Assembly: GCF_001061665.1 (NCBI RefSeq)
Contig: NZ_JVSP01000006.1
Location: 31,644-95,643, forward strand
Direction of reading: 5' to 3'
From: Rothia mucilaginosa
Lineage (GTDB): Bacteria > Actinomycetota > Actinomycetes > Actinomycetales > Micrococcaceae
DNA length: 64,000 bases
Both the position numbers and the translations under genes were made by a program. Position 1 is the stretch's first letter; every line of letters begins with the position of its first letter. Below the pieces are notes generated by a model, which was given only the letters and a program-made list of their open reading frames with translations, ran no database searches and had not been told where the DNA came from. Shown here in pieces: positions 37,798 through 47,425 of this stretch.

Positions 37798-39630
37798 TTA
37801 TTCTCCCTTGACCTCTGCGATGACCTCGGCCACCGCGTTCTCAGTGGACACCTCGCGAGCCTCGCCGCTACGGCGGTCCTTCAGCTCGAGCACGCCGTCC
37901 TTGAAGCCGCGGCCAATCACCAGGATGGTCGGAACGCCCAGCAACTCGGCGTCGCCGAACTTCACGCCGGGGCTGGTCTTGGGGCGGTCGTCCAGCAGAA
38001 CCTGCACGCCGGCGGCCTCGAGGGAGGCGCTCAGCTCGTCGGCGTAGGAGTGAGAAGCCTCATCCTTGCCGGTGACGACGATGTGCACGTCGGCCGGGGC
38101 CAGGTTGCGCGGCCAGATCAGGCCCTTCTCGTCGTGGTTGCCCTCGGCGACGGCACCCAGCGCGCGGGTCACGCCCACGCCGTAGGAGCCCATGGTCACG
38201 GTCTGCAGCTTGCCGTTCTGGTCCAGAACCTTCAGGCCCAGGGACTCTGCGTACTTGCGGCCCAGCTGGAAGATGTGACCCATCTCGATACCGCGGGCTG
38301 CCACCAGCTCGCCGGAGCCGTCCGGTGCCGGGTCACCCTCGCGCACCTCGCAGGCCTCCAGCACGCCGTCGGCGGTGAAGTCGCGGCCGAAGACCAGGTT
38401 CACCACGTGCTTGCCCTCGGCGTTAGCGCCGGTCACCCAGCGGGTACCGCGTACCACGCGCGGGTCCACGAAGAAGGGGATGCCGGTAGCCGAAGCTACG
38501 GCGGCCTCGTCCTCGGAGTGCGCGCCAAGCAGGGGCGCATCCAGGCTCAGTCCGGGGCCAACGTAGCCCTTGACCAGCTGCGGGTAGGCCTTCAGGTCCT
38601 CCTCGCTGGCAGCCTCAACCTCGACCTCGCCGCCGATGCCCAGCAGCGCGCCGATGTTGACCTCGACGCGGCCCAGGTCCACGGAGCGGTCGCCGGGAAC
38701 GCCCACGGCGAAGACCTTGCGCTCGCCGGAGGGGGTGATGACGGTGCCGAGGAAGCACTTGAGGGTCTGGGAGGCTTCCAGGGTACCCTCGAGCTTCTCG
38801 GAGTGCAGCTCGTTCATGCGCTCGACGAGAGTCTCGATGGTTGCGGAATCGGGGGTATCCACGACGATTGCCGCCGGGGTGGACTCGGTGATCTCGATTT
38901 CCTCGGGAACCACGGTGGTCACGGCCTCGACGTTTGCCGCGTAGCCGCCGGCCGAACGCACGAAGGTGTCCTCACCGATGGGGGTCGGGTGCAGGAACTC
39001 CTCGCTACGGGAGCCGCCCATCGCACCGGACTGTGCGGTCACGATGACGATCTCCAGGCCCAGGCGCTTGAAGATGCGCTGGTATGCGGCGCGGTGAGCC
39101 ATGTACGCCTCGTTCAGGCCCTCGTCGTCGATGTTGAAGGAGTAGGAGTCCTTCATGACGAACTCGCGGCCGCGCAGCAGGCCGGCGCGGGGGCGCGCCT
39201 CGTCGCGGTACTTGGTCTGAATCTGGTACAGGTAGACCGGCAGGTCCTTGTAGGAGGAGTACAGGTCCTTGACCAGCAGGGTGAACATTTCCTCGTGGGT
39301 GGGGGCCAGTAGCATGTCGGCGCCCTTGCGATCCTTGAGGCGGAAGAGGTTATCGCCGTACTCGTCCCAGCGGTTCGTGGCCTCGTAGGGCTCGCGGGGC
39401 AGCAGCGCGGGGAAGTGCACCTCCTGCGCGCCGATGGCATCCATCTCTTCGCGAATGATGTTCTCGACCTTGCGCAGTACCTTCAGGCCCAGGGGCAGCC
39501 AGGTGTACACGCCGGGAGCGGCTCGGCGAATGTAACCGGCGCGAACCAGCAGCTTGTGGCTGGCGACCTCGGCATCTACGGGATCCTCGCGCAGGGTGCG
39601 CACGAAGAGATTGGAAAGGCGAAGTACCAC
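37798..39630 (-). CDS. proS: Prolyl-tRNA synthetase
   Basis: 610 residues. This is a bacterial-type ProS with an editing (INS) domain (about 225-400) between class II motif 2 and motif 3: [20 protein letters not shown] is the N-terminus, and [20 protein letters not shown] is motif 2 (class II TxFRDE...R). [17 protein letters not shown] is motif 3, followed by the anticodon-binding domain. The start is GTG 39630 with AAGGAG; a longer frame of 19 residues is unlike the family. It heads the translation operon proS-rimP-nusA-ylxR-infB-rbfA-truB. Confidence 0.96.
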   Translation of the reverse strand: MVLRLSNLFVRTLREDPVDAEVASHKLLVRAGYIRRAAPGVYTWLPLGLKVLRKVENIIREEMDAIGAQEVHFPALLPREPYEATNRWDEYGDNLFRLKDRKGADMLLAPTHEEMFTLLVKDLYSSYKDLPVYLYQIQTKYRDEARPRAGLLRGREFVMKDSYSFNIDDEGLNEAYMAHRAAYQRIFKRLGLEIVIVTAQSGAMGGSRSEEFLHPTPIGEDTFVRSAGGYAANVEAVTTVVPEEIEITESTPAAIVVDTPDSATIETLVERMNELHSEKLEGTLEASQTLKCFLGTVITPSGERKVFAVGVPGDRSVDLGRVEVNIGALLGIGGEVEVEAASEEDLKAYPQLVKGYVGPGLSLDAPLLGAHSEDEAAVASATGIPFFVDPRVVRGTRWVTGANAEGKHVVNLVFGRDFTADGVLEACEVREGDPAPDGSGELVAARGIEMGHIFQLGRKYAESLGLKVLDQNGKLQTVTMGSYGVGVTRALGAVAEGNHDEKGLIWPRNLAPADVHIVVTGKDEASHSYADELSASLEAAGVQVLLDDRPKTSPGVKFGDAELLGVPTILVIGRGFKDGVLELKDRRSGEAREVSTENAVAEVIAEVKGE

Positions 39631-39777
39631 GATTCTCCTTGAAAAGGTCGGTAGGTGAAGTCTGGGTGCCTCTCGCACGGGCGGCACGCCCGCCGGAGGG
39701 CACAGTCGTCTTTAATTCTATAGCGTTTTCGTAAAGCCCGGGAACGGCGGCGCGGTGCCCCGCAACCGTCCGAGCGG

Positions 39778-40947
39778 CTAATTCTCAAAGATGATGGTCG
39801 AGAACCGACCAATCGGCACCCAACCGGTGCCGCTGTACAGGGCCACCGCCGCCGCGTTGTAGTCGTTCACGTAGAGACTCAGGTGCCTGTAACGGCGCTG
39901 CAGCACCCGCGAGGCCGCCGCGAAGAAGGGTTTTGCCAGGCCCAGGCCGCGGTAGTCCGGGTGCATCCACACGCCCTGCACCTGCGCGGTGTCCAGGCTC
40001 GCGATGCCCGCGTCCGCCTTAAAAATCACGCGGCCGGAGGCGTCCGTCACGATTGCGCACCGCTTCGCGCGAATCAGCCCGTGCAGGCGGGCGCGGTAGC
40101 CGTCACCGTAGCGGGCAATCGGGTCGAAGCCCACCTCCTCGGTGAACATGGCGGCCGCCGCGACCAGCAGCCGCTCCTCGTCCTCCACGGTGGCCAGGCG
40201 CGCGTAGCCGACGCTCTCGACCGGGCGGTCAAGCTCCAGCGGATCCAGCGGGGGCGGCAGGTTCTCCGGCAGGGAAGGCAGAGGCGCCTCGTAGAGGGCC
40301 GAGAGGTCCTCCTCCGGGGGCAGGTAGAGTAGCGGTTGCACGGGCCGTTCCGAAAGCACGCGCGTGCGCGGATCGTAGACATCGCTCAGGCTCGGCTGAA
40401 TCAGGTGTAGCAGCGGAACGCTCGAGGAAGGCCTCTCCGTCTCTTCCGCCATCTGCTGCATCCGCTCCCACAGGGGCATCACGTAATCGCTCTCGCCAAA
40501 AATCGAGTCCGTGCGCGCCCCCACCTGCAACAGCAGCTGGGCCAGGGCGTCACGGTGCAGCGCGCCGATGCTCCCCTCCTCGGCGCAATCACCGCCTCCG
40601 GGAACCTCCTCGTAGGCGCAGCACAGGCGCACCGGCACCACGTTCGAGCCCAGCAGCACCACGCAGCACAGCGTGTCGCCGCGGGCGCACCCCACGAACC
40701 CCTGGTAGTGCTGCAGGGGGATGCACGGAGCCGACTTGGGCAGCGGAACGGCCGCGTAGTGCTCGATGGGGTACAGGTTCGGAATCGGGTCCCCGAAGAG
40801 AATCTCCTCCAGGCCGTCGCGCCAGTGGGTGTCCAGGACGAACACCTGGTGTTTCAAGGGGTCGTGCGGCTCGGGAATGGGAGGGGCCTCCTGCGCGTGC
40901 CGCGGCCTGCGGCGGAAGGGAGAGCGGGAGAAAAAATGAGTGAACAT
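39778..40947 (-). CDS. DUF4081-domain GNAT acetyltransferase-like protein
   Basis: 389 residues (ATG 40947; an in-frame GTG 33 nt upstream is possible, and neither has a strong ribosome-binding site). The N-terminal half resembles DUF4081 (FGDPIPNLYPIEHYA, GDTLCCVVLLGSNVVPV); the C-terminal ~150 residues are a GNAT domain with the acetyl-CoA loop DYRGLGLAKPFFAAASRVLQ. The acceptor is unknown. Between the two halves lies a disordered Pro/Glu-rich stretch (about 190-255). In actinobacteria such genes sit beside ispG and proS, as here. An unusually high number of Cys/Val in CARGDTLCCVVL has no clear metal-binding pattern. Confidence 0.82.
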   Translation of the reverse strand: MFTHFFSRSPFRRRPRHAQEAPPIPEPHDPLKHQVFVLDTHWRDGLEEILFGDPIPNLYPIEHYAAVPLPKSAPCIPLQHYQGFVGCARGDTLCCVVLLGSNVVPVRLCCAYEEVPGGGDCAEEGSIGALHRDALAQLLLQVGARTDSIFGESDYVMPLWERMQQMAEETERPSSSVPLLHLIQPSLSDVYDPRTRVLSERPVQPLLYLPPEEDLSALYEAPLPSLPENLPPPLDPLELDRPVESVGYARLATVEDEERLLVAAAAMFTEEVGFDPIARYGDGYRARLHGLIRAKRCAIVTDASGRVIFKADAGIASLDTAQVQGVWMHPDYRGLGLAKPFFAAASRVLQRRYRHLSLYVNDYNAAAVALYSGTGWVPIGRFSTIIFEN

Positions 40948-41090
40948 GAACGGATAACGGGTGAGAGTGAGCGGATACACGCGCCCAAAAGCGCGTACTC
41001 CAAGAATACGCTGTCGCCGCCGGGCAAAGCACCTTCGGCGACCTGGTTTCTTTCACGGGACGAAGAAATCAGCCGGGATGAATAAAAACA

Positions 41091-41123
41091 GCGAAGGCGC
41101 CCTCGCGTGGAGGACGCCTTCGC
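41091..41123 (-). terminator. Terminator after ispG
   Basis: GCGAAGGCG-c-CCTC pairs with GAGG-a-CGCCTTCGC around 5 bases; on the minus strand it is followed by TGTTTTTATT, a strong U-tract. Confidence 0.93.
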
Positions 41124-41156
41124 GTGCATGAATTTTATGGGTTGGGGGCTAACCGA

Positions 41157-42317
41157 TTAGCTCACCGAAACCGCGGGGGAACCCTCGGGAACGTACTCGC
41201 CCGAAGCTTCCATCTCGGCGGCGATGCGGGTTGCCTCCTCAATCAGAGTCTCAACGATCTGATCCTCGGGCACGGTCTTGATGACCTCGCCCTTCACGAA
41301 AATCTGGCCCTTACCGTTACCGGAGGCCACGCCCAGGTCAGCCTCGCGAGCCTCACCCGGACCGTTCACCACGCAGCCCATCACGGCCACGCGCAGCGGA
41401 ACCTTCATGTGCTCCAGGCCCTTGGTCACGTTCTCGGCCAGCTCCCACACGTTCACCTGCGCACGACCGCAGGAGGGGCAGGACACGATGTCCAGCTTGC
41501 GGGGGCGAAGGTTCAGCGACTCCAGAATCTTCGAGCCCACCTTCACCTCCTCCACCGGAGGGGCGGAGAGGGACACGCGAATCGTGTCGCCGATGCCCTC
41601 GGACAGCAGAATACCGAACGCAACCGAGCTCTTAATGGTGCCCTGGAACGCCGGACCGGCCTCGGTCACGCCCAGGTGCAGCGGCCAGTCGCCGCGCTCA
41701 GCCAGCTGGCGGTACGCCTCCACCATCACGACGGGGTCGTTGTGCTTCACGGAAATCTTGAAGTCGTGGAAGCCGTGCTCCTCGAAGAGCGAAGCCTCCC
41801 ACACGGCGGACTCCACCAGAGCCTCCGGGGTGGCCTTGCCGTACTTCTCCAGCAGGCGCTTATCCAGCGAACCGGCGTTCACGCCGATGCGCAGAGAAGT
41901 GCCGTGGTCCGAAGCCATCTGAGCGATTTCCTTGACCTGGTCGTCAAACTTACGGATGTTGCCCGGGTTCACGCGCACGGCACCGCAGCCAGCCTGAATA
42001 GCGGCGTACACGTACTTCGGCTGGAAGTGGATGTCGGCAATCACCGGGATGCGGGACTGCTTGGCGATGATGGGCAGAGCCTCGGCGTCCTTATCGGTCG
42101 GGCAGGCCACACGCACGATATCGCAGCCGGCAGCGGTCAGCTCCGCAATCTGCTGCAGGGTCGCGCCAATGTCGTGGGTCTTCGTGGTCGTCATCGACTG
42201 CACGGAAATCGGAGATTCAGAGCCAACACCCACGGAGCCCACCTTGAACTGGCGGGTTTTACGGCGCGGCGACAGAACCGCGGGAGCGGGCTTCGGCATA
42301 CCAAGGCTGACCGACAA
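41157..42317 (-). CDS. ispG: 4-hydroxy-3-methylbut-2-en-1-yl diphosphate synthase (flavodoxin-type)
   Basis: 386 residues. N-terminal TIM barrel with [17 protein letters not shown] and [14 protein letters not shown]-terminal 4Fe-4S site with [12 protein letters not shown] and [15 protein letters not shown] (three Cys and the Glu). It makes HMB-PP in the methylerythritol phosphate (MEP) isoprenoid pathway. The start is TTG 42317 with GGAGG six bases upstream; ATG 42299 is weaker. Another MEP enzyme, Dxr, is encoded upstream, with rseP between them. Confidence 0.95.
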   Translation of the reverse strand: MSVSLGMPKPAPAVLSPRRKTRQFKVGSVGVGSESPISVQSMTTTKTHDIGATLQQIAELTAAGCDIVRVACPTDKDAEALPIIAKQSRIPVIADIHFQPKYVYAAIQAGCGAVRVNPGNIRKFDDQVKEIAQMASDHGTSLRIGVNAGSLDKRLLEKYGKATPEALVESAVWEASLFEEHGFHDFKISVKHNDPVVMVEAYRQLAERGDWPLHLGVTEAGPAFQGTIKSSVAFGILLSEGIGDTIRVSLSAPPVEEVKVGSKILESLNLRPRKLDIVSCPSCGRAQVNVWELAENVTKGLEHMKVPLRVAVMGCVVNGPGEAREADLGVASGNGKGQIFVKGEVIKTVPEDQIVETLIEEATRIAAEMEASGEYVPEGSPAVSVS

Positions 42318-42473
42318 GGTTTTCCTCCATACATGAGTTGTGAAAGACGGTTATGCGTCTTTCTTTCAGCTTTTTATTGTGCCACTGACGCGAAAGAAAC
42401 CACTAATACGGGTACCCTTACCGCGCGTAACATCACATCTTTTAGGCAGTGCGAAGAGAGCGAAACTTCCCCT

Positions 42474-43829
42474 TTAGAAAAGGGTGATCGGTTTGACGAC
42501 GTCGGCGATAATCAGCACCACCGACATCAGGATGAACGCGCCCGCCACCACGTAGGTCAGCGGCAGAAGCTTCACCGGGTCGAACGGGCCCGGGTCCTTA
42601 CGCCCGGTCAGGCGTGCGAAGAAGCGACGCACGCCCTCCCAGAGGGCGCCCAGCACGTGGCCGCCGTCCAGCGGCAGTAGCGGAATCAGGTTGAACGCGA
42701 AAAGCATCAGGTTCATATTCGCCACCAGCGAGACCAGCATCGCGGCCTTCGACTTCAGGTCGATGCGGTCGGTGGCCGTCACCTCACCGGCAATGCGGCT
42801 CACACCCACCACCGACACGGGCGACTCGGCGCTACGCTCACCACCGGTCACCAGGGTCACCGCCAGATCCCACACGCGCTGCGGCAGCGAAAGCATCGAG
42901 GTGCCCACCTTGGCGAGGGTATCCCCCACAATTCCGGGGACCTCGGTAATGGAACCGGGCACCAGCTCGCTCGACGGGGAAACGCCCACGAAACCGCCGC
43001 GGGTCGTCGCAATCGAGCCGTCCTCGGCACGCGCGTACTGGCCCTTACCGTCAGAGACCGGGCGAATCATCTCAACCGGGGTCACCGACAGGTCCAGGCG
43101 CTGACCATTACGCTCCACCGTCAGGGTGCTCGGGTGAGAACCCGCCGCACGAATCGCCGAAGACACCGCCTCCCACGAACCCGTCGACGTGCCGTTCACG
43201 GCAACCACGCGGTCACCCACCTGCACGCCGGCAGCCTTAGCGGGCGAGGGGGTGGACTTATCCGTGCACTCGCCGTAGCTGATCGAATCATGGGTCACGC
43301 TCACGCTCGGCACGCACTCAGACACTGCCGAAACCTTATTCGTCACCTGCGCCGTACCGAAACCGCACACCAAAATAGCCGTGCAGACCACACCAATCAG
43401 CAGGTTCATGGTCGGGCCGCCCAGCATAATCACCATGCGCTTGAGCACGGGCAGCTTATAGAACAGGCGGTTCTCGTCGCCGGGCTGCATGCGCTCGGCG
43501 TCCGCCGCACGCGCCTCCTCAGCCAGGGACGCGAAGGGGCTCGTACTCCCCGAATGACCCTCCGTATGGTGCTCCTTCACCTCGGTGGGGCTCGGCGGGT
43601 ACATGCCAATCATCGAAATGTAACCGCCCAACGGGATCGCCTTGAAACCGTACTCGGTCTCGCCGCGACGGAAAGAGAACACGGTCTTACCGAAGCCAAT
43701 CATGTACTGCGGAACGCGCACATTGAACAGCTTCGCGGGCACCAGATGCCCCACCTCGTGCAGGGCAATCGAGACGGCAATAGCGATTGCCATGAGGATA
43801 ATGCCCACAGCGTACAGCAGGATTTCCAC
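42474..43829 (-). CDS. rseP: Site-2 protease, M50 family (RseP/RasP-like)
   Basis: 451 residues with about four membrane helices. H24-E25-V-G-H28 in helix 1 is the metalloprotease motif; NLIPLLPLDGGHVLGALWE has the second zinc ligand. A PDZ domain lies between (GVQVGDRVVAVNGTSTGSWE). An acidic/Ser-rich insertion (about 60-110) follows helix 1. Members cleave anti-sigma factors or lipoprotein signal remnants within the membrane; the target here is unknown and no anti-sigma gene is adjacent. Start GTG 43829 (GTGGAAATCC). It lies between ispG and dxr, a common actinobacterial order. Confidence 0.93.
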   Translation of the reverse strand: MEILLYAVGIILMAIAIAVSIALHEVGHLVPAKLFNVRVPQYMIGFGKTVFSFRRGETEYGFKAIPLGGYISMIGMYPPSPTEVKEHHTEGHSGSTSPFASLAEEARAADAERMQPGDENRLFYKLPVLKRMVIMLGGPTMNLLIGVVCTAILVCGFGTAQVTNKVSAVSECVPSVSVTHDSISYGECTDKSTPSPAKAAGVQVGDRVVAVNGTSTGSWEAVSSAIRAAGSHPSTLTVERNGQRLDLSVTPVEMIRPVSDGKGQYARAEDGSIATTRGGFVGVSPSSELVPGSITEVPGIVGDTLAKVGTSMLSLPQRVWDLAVTLVTGGERSAESPVSVVGVSRIAGEVTATDRIDLKSKAAMLVSLVANMNLMLFAFNLIPLLPLDGGHVLGALWEGVRRFFARLTGRKDPGPFDPVKLLPLTYVVAGAFILMSVVLIIADVVKPITLF

Positions 43830-43933
43830 GCTTTTTCTCGTTTCGGTTCGGGGATACGAAGCTTCTAGGATACTCGCTCAGCCTGTGAAGGCGCCCTCCC
43901 CCGTTTTCTGGAGGGGCTGGATGGGGACGGTAA

Positions 43934-44115
43934 GAGGGGCGGTGTTCGTCCTCGTTCCTACAGGGGCACCCTGATGTCACGTTCGGACGACACCGCCCCT
44001 CCGCGCACCCAAGCACTGCCAGAGCGAGCCGGTGCACCTTCCGGAAGCGACATCAGGGTACCCTCTCGGGTGCTCTCCGCAGCGAAGCAAGGAAGAGCGG
44101 AGCACCCGAGAGGGT
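43934..44115. repeat. Interlocking inverted repeats between rseP and dxr
   Basis: Four inverted pairs cross each other: GAGGGGCGGTGTTCGTCC (43934-43951) with GGACGACACCGCCCCTC (43985-44001); CCTACAGGGG (43957-43966) with CCCCTGTAGG (44121-44130); ACCCTGATGTC (43968-43978) with GACATCAGGGT (44049-44059); and ACCCTCTCGGGTGCTC (44060-44075) with GAGCACCCGAGAGGGT (44100-44115, exact 16 bp). Together they span most of the 362-nt gap. No gene is supported inside. Confidence 0.8.
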
Positions 44116-44191
44116 GGGTTCCCCTGTAGGAGCGTAGGAAGGTCCGCACCGGCCGCATCCCATAGAAATGCGAATACCGCCTCAGAACCGG

Positions 44192-45517
44192 CTAGTTGCC
44201 GGTCATGCCCAGCAGCTCATTCGCGCGAACGCGAGCCCAACGCTCCGCGTTCAGCACAGCTTCCAGCGTCAAATCAGCGTCAGAAACAGCCTCGGCGCTG
44301 CCGGTGTGCTCCTCCAGCACGCGTGCGACCGAATCGACAATGTCGGTAAAGCGAATCGCGCCCGCGTGGAATGCTGCCACGGCTTCCTCATTGGCGGCGT
44401 TGAACACTGCCGGGTGGGTGCCGCCGATCTTACCGGCGTCCTTGATCATGCGCACGGCGGGGAATGCTTCCTCGTCCAGCGGTTCAAAAGTCCAGGATGC
44501 AGCCTTCGACCAGTCACACGCGGGCACGGCGCCGGGGATGCGGTGCGGCCAGGTCAGACCCAGCGCGATGGGCAGAACCATGCTCGGCGGGGACGCCTGC
44601 GCAATGGTCGAGCCGTCCACGAACTGCACCATGGAATGTACGATGGACTGCGGGTGAACCGCCACGTCAATACGGTCCAGGTCCACGCCGAACAGGTGGT
44701 GTGCCTCGAGCACCTCGAGCGCCTTGTTGACCATGGTTGCCGAGTTGGTGGTGACGACCAGGCCCATGTCCCAGGTGGGGTGTGCGAGCGCCTGCGCGGG
44801 GGTCACGTCGTGCAGCTGCTCGCGCTTGTAGCCGCGGAACGGGCCGCCCGATGCGGTGAGGATGAGGCGGTCGATTTCTGCGTCGGTTCCGGAGGCGAGC
44901 GCCTGCGCGATGGCGGAGTGCTCCGAGTCGACGGGCACCATGGGAATGTCCAGGGCAGAGGCGTCCACGGCGGCGCGTACGAGCGGGCCGCCTGCGATGA
45001 GGGATTCCTTGTTGGCGAGTGCCACGCGGTAGCCACTGTTGAGGGCGGTGAGGGTCGGTTCCAGGCCGATGGAGCCGGTGATGCCGTTCAGGACGGTGTC
45101 TGCCGGGTGCGCTGCCGCCTGTACGGATGCTTCGGCGCCGTGAGCGATTTGCGGGGTGTAGCCGGTGGCGCCGGCTTCGGAGGCTGCCGCCTCGATGAGT
45201 TCGCGCAGGCGCTGTGCGTCTTCGGCGGTGCCGCTGGTGGCGACCAGCTCGGCGCGCACGTGCACGGCCTGGCGGGCGAGCAGCTCGAGGGAGCGGGAAC
45301 CCGCCGAGAGGGCGACGACCTTCAGCGGTGCGTCGGCTGCGGAGGCGCTGGTGCCCTTGAGCGCGGCGAGGTGGTCGATGACCTCCATGGCTTGGGTGCC
45401 GATGGAGCCGGTCGAGCCGAGGAGGGTGACGCGCTGCGGTGCGCGGGTGAGTTCTGTGAGGGCGTCGGTGAGGCGGTCGCGGCTGCCGCCGACGCGTTCT
45501 GAGGATCCAAACTTCAT
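44192..45517 (-). CDS. dxr: 1-deoxy-D-xylulose 5-phosphate reductoisomerase
   Basis: 441 residues, with a ~25-residue N-terminal addition (SSERVGGSRDRLTDALTE). NADPH motif TLLGSTGSIGTQAMEV, the ANKESLI loop of substrate/metal binding, and LTASGGPFRG are present. Dxr makes 2-C-methylerythritol 4-phosphate, the committed MEP step. ATG 45517 is the only plausible start. It is separated from divIVA-type gene by a 15-bp tandem array and a terminator, so its promoter must be in that ~170 nt. Confidence 0.95.
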   Translation of the reverse strand: MKFGSSERVGGSRDRLTDALTELTRAPQRVTLLGSTGSIGTQAMEVIDHLAALKGTSASAADAPLKVVALSAGSRSLELLARQAVHVRAELVATSGTAEDAQRLRELIEAAASEAGATGYTPQIAHGAEASVQAAAHPADTVLNGITGSIGLEPTLTALNSGYRVALANKESLIAGGPLVRAAVDASALDIPMVPVDSEHSAIAQALASGTDAEIDRLILTASGGPFRGYKREQLHDVTPAQALAHPTWDMGLVVTTNSATMVNKALEVLEAHHLFGVDLDRIDVAVHPQSIVHSMVQFVDGSTIAQASPPSMVLPIALGLTWPHRIPGAVPACDWSKAASWTFEPLDEEAFPAVRMIKDAGKIGGTHPAVFNAANEEAVAAFHAGAIRFTDIVDSVARVLEEHTGSAEAVSDADLTLEAVLNAERWARVRANELLGMTGN

Positions 45518-45588
45518 GGTTCTAGTGTCTCACGAGCTCGCGGCTTCGCTGCGGCACGCTGGCTCGCCTCCGCATAGACCCTTCCGCG

Positions 45589-45644
45589 TAGAAGACCTCA
45601 GCATAGAAGAGCTCAGTGCAGAAGACCTCAGCATAGAAGAATCC
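45589..45644. repeat. 15-bp tandem repeat (about 3.7 units) between the DivIVA-domain gene and dxr
   Basis: Units TAGAAGACCTCAGCA, TAGAAGAGCTCAGTG, CAGAAGACCTCAGCA and a partial TAGAAGAATCC. The frame that would translate it as EDLSI-type pentapeptides on the plus strand is not a supported gene. It lies directly upstream of the dxr start. Confidence 0.8.
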
Positions 45645-45672
45645 CCCACCATGTCGTCCGGGGCGGGGGATT
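45641..45672 (-). terminator. Terminator after the DivIVA-domain gene
   Basis: AATCCCCC pairs with GGGGGATT, with additional CC/GG pairs inside; on the minus strand it is followed by the T-rich ATTCTTCTATG of the tandem array. Confidence 0.78.
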
Positions 45673-45685
45673 CAACACATACGTT

Positions 45686-46273
45686 TTAGAGCAGGTCCTG
45701 CAGTAGCTCGATGCAGCGGTCCAAGAAGGCGTCCACCTGCGTCTCGTCGTAGCTGACGGTGCCCGATGCCGGGCGGAACATCGCGTGGCGCACAACCGAA
45801 GGGTCGAGCGGCTCTTCGCTGTTGAGCTGGGCGTAGACGTGGTCGCAGACGGCGTCCACATCGCCAACGAAGTAGCCCATGTAGCGGCGCTTGCTGGGGC
45901 GGCGGAAACGCTCACCGGCGGGACGCTCCAGGCGGCCGGCGAGCAGCTCACCGGTCTCCACGAGGGAGCGTTCCCAGTTGTCCAGGCCGTACGCCTCGAT
46001 GTAGCGGCTGCGCTCGAGCTTGGCGAAGCGCTCCTCAATCTTTTCGAGGGCGCGATCAACCACGTCGAGCTTGTAGCCGCCGGGCTCCTCGCGGAAGATG
46101 ACCTGACGAATCCGTCGGGAGGTGTAGAGATCTTCGGGGAGCTCGGCTGCTCCGCTGAGCTTTTCGTAGTCCTCGGCGAGGCGGGTGAAGAGGCGGTCTA
46201 CTTCGCTGCGCTTGTAGCCGGGTTCGGTTTCTCCGGCGCGGGCAAATCCGCCTCCGCGGGTGGTGCTGGCCAA
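45686..46273 (-). CDS. DivIVA-domain containing protein
   Basis: 195 residues, all-helical, soluble. Short DivIVA-like repeats YKRSEVDRLFTRLAEDYEKL, YKLDVVDRALEKIEERFAKL and YDETQVDAFLDRCIELLQDL each have the conserved Tyr-x-x-x-x-Val-Asp pattern. Members of this widespread group have DivIVA-like N-termini and no long coiled coil. The start is TTG 46273 with GAGAGGAG five bases upstream; there is no alternative ATG or GTG in the right place. It lies between cdsA and dxr, whose intergenic hairpins close it on both sides. Function unknown. Confidence 0.82.
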   Translation of the reverse strand: MASTTRGGGFARAGETEPGYKRSEVDRLFTRLAEDYEKLSGAAELPEDLYTSRRIRQVIFREEPGGYKLDVVDRALEKIEERFAKLERSRYIEAYGLDNWERSLVETGELLAGRLERPAGERFRRPSKRRYMGYFVGDVDAVCDHVYAQLNSEEPLDPSVVRHAMFRPASGTVSYDETQVDAFLDRCIELLQDLL

Positions 46274-46444
46274 GGTGACTCCTCTCAACGATTGAGCTTT
46301 AAGAATACCAACGTCGAGGCCGCATCGTGCAAGAACCTGCGGGCCATGTCTCAGATGCACACCGTGCATCCGCCGCCGCGCGCGCCAACGCCTACCCAGA
46401 CCGCCCGGATGCGCAGGACCCGGTACGAGCCTCCCGGCACGCAA

Positions 46445-46487
46445 AGCGGGGTGCCCCTCCCCCGCTGTGGGAGAGAAACACCCCGCT
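46445..46487 (-). terminator. Terminator after cdsA
   Basis: AGCGGGGTG pairs with CACCCCGCT, with inner CTCCC/GGGAG pairing; the U-tract is a modest TTTG. Confidence 0.82.
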
Positions 46488-46500
46488 AAACGTCACGCCC

Positions 46501-47346
46501 TTAGAGGGGCATCACGAAGGCGAAGATGAGGCAGCCGGCGGCGGCCGCGAACAGAACCGAGTCGAGGCGGTCCATCATGCCGCCGTGGCCGGGTAGGATA
46601 TTCGACATGTCCTTCACACCCATGCGGCGCTTGAAGACGGATTCCACCAGGTCGCCGGCGGTGGAGGCAATCACCATCACCGCGGCGAAGGGAATACCCC
46701 AGAACCAGGGCGAACCCATCACGGCAAAAGCGATGGAAGCAACCAGGGCCGAGCCGACGAAGGAACCGGTCAGGCCCTCCCAGCTCTTCTTCGGCGAAAT
46801 TCGCGGCGCCATGGGGTGCTTGCCCCAGTTCACGCCGGCGATGTAGCCGAAGGTGTCGTTGCTGACGGCCATGAGCAGGATCATGAGGATTCCCTGCACG
46901 CCGTGCTCGCTCCGGAAGTACACCATCGCGGTACCCAGCATGAGGGGAATCCACAGCACGGCCAGCAGGCCGCCGGCCCAGGACCTCAGCGGCGACACCC
47001 TGCGGTCGGCCCGAGGAGCATACGAAGCCAGCAGAAGCAGCAGCAGGGTCACGCCCACCGCAAGCCACAGCCCGCCGAATCCCGCGGCGTAACCGCAGGC
47101 CACCGACACCGTTGAGAGGATCCCCAGCGGGACGGCGGGGATGCCGTAGCCGCGGCGGGTGTTGAGGACCGTAGTCACTTCCCAGACGCCTATCCCGGCG
47201 GCCACGGCGGCAAAGGCCACCAGGACCGGCTGGATGAAAAGGCCCAGCACCAGGACGAGGCCGAAGCTCACACCCACGCCAATGGCGGCGGGTAGGTTGC
47301 GGCCTGCCTTGGAGGCGGGCTTAGCGTTCTCAGACGTAGTGTTCAT
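46501..47346 (-). CDS. cdsA: Phosphatidate cytidylyltransferase
   Basis: 281 residues with about eight membrane helices. The C-terminal family signature is complete: GDLVESVFKRRMGVKDMSN followed by PGHGGMMDRLDS. It makes CDP-diacylglycerol, the donor for PgsA, which is also in this window. The N-terminal ~20 residues are polar. It follows frr after 79 nt in the conserved order tsf-pyrH-frr-cdsA. Confidence 0.95.
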   Translation of the reverse strand: MNTTSENAKPASKAGRNLPAAIGVGVSFGLVLVLGLFIQPVLVAFAAVAAGIGVWEVTTVLNTRRGYGIPAVPLGILSTVSVACGYAAGFGGLWLAVGVTLLLLLLASYAPRADRRVSPLRSWAGGLLAVLWIPLMLGTAMVYFRSEHGVQGILMILLMAVSNDTFGYIAGVNWGKHPMAPRISPKKSWEGLTGSFVGSALVASIAFAVMGSPWFWGIPFAAVMVIASTAGDLVESVFKRRMGVKDMSNILPGHGGMMDRLDSVLFAAAAGCLIFAFVMPL

Positions 47347-47425
47347 TCTCTGTCCCCGGTTGGCGGGGCAGAGCGGCGTGCGCTGCTGTCCCTTCCTTCG
47401 CTTCGTTGCGTGTCGTGATGAGGAT

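Noticed and set aside
43958..44158. 66-codon minus-strand frame inside the rseP-dxr repeat region
   Set aside because: It simply reads through the inverted repeats, with no start signal and no conserved features.
45165..45689. Plus-strand frame ending in EDLSI pentapeptide repeats
   Set aside because: Most of it is opposite dxr, and the repeat portion is the 15-bp DNA array; no start signal or homology.
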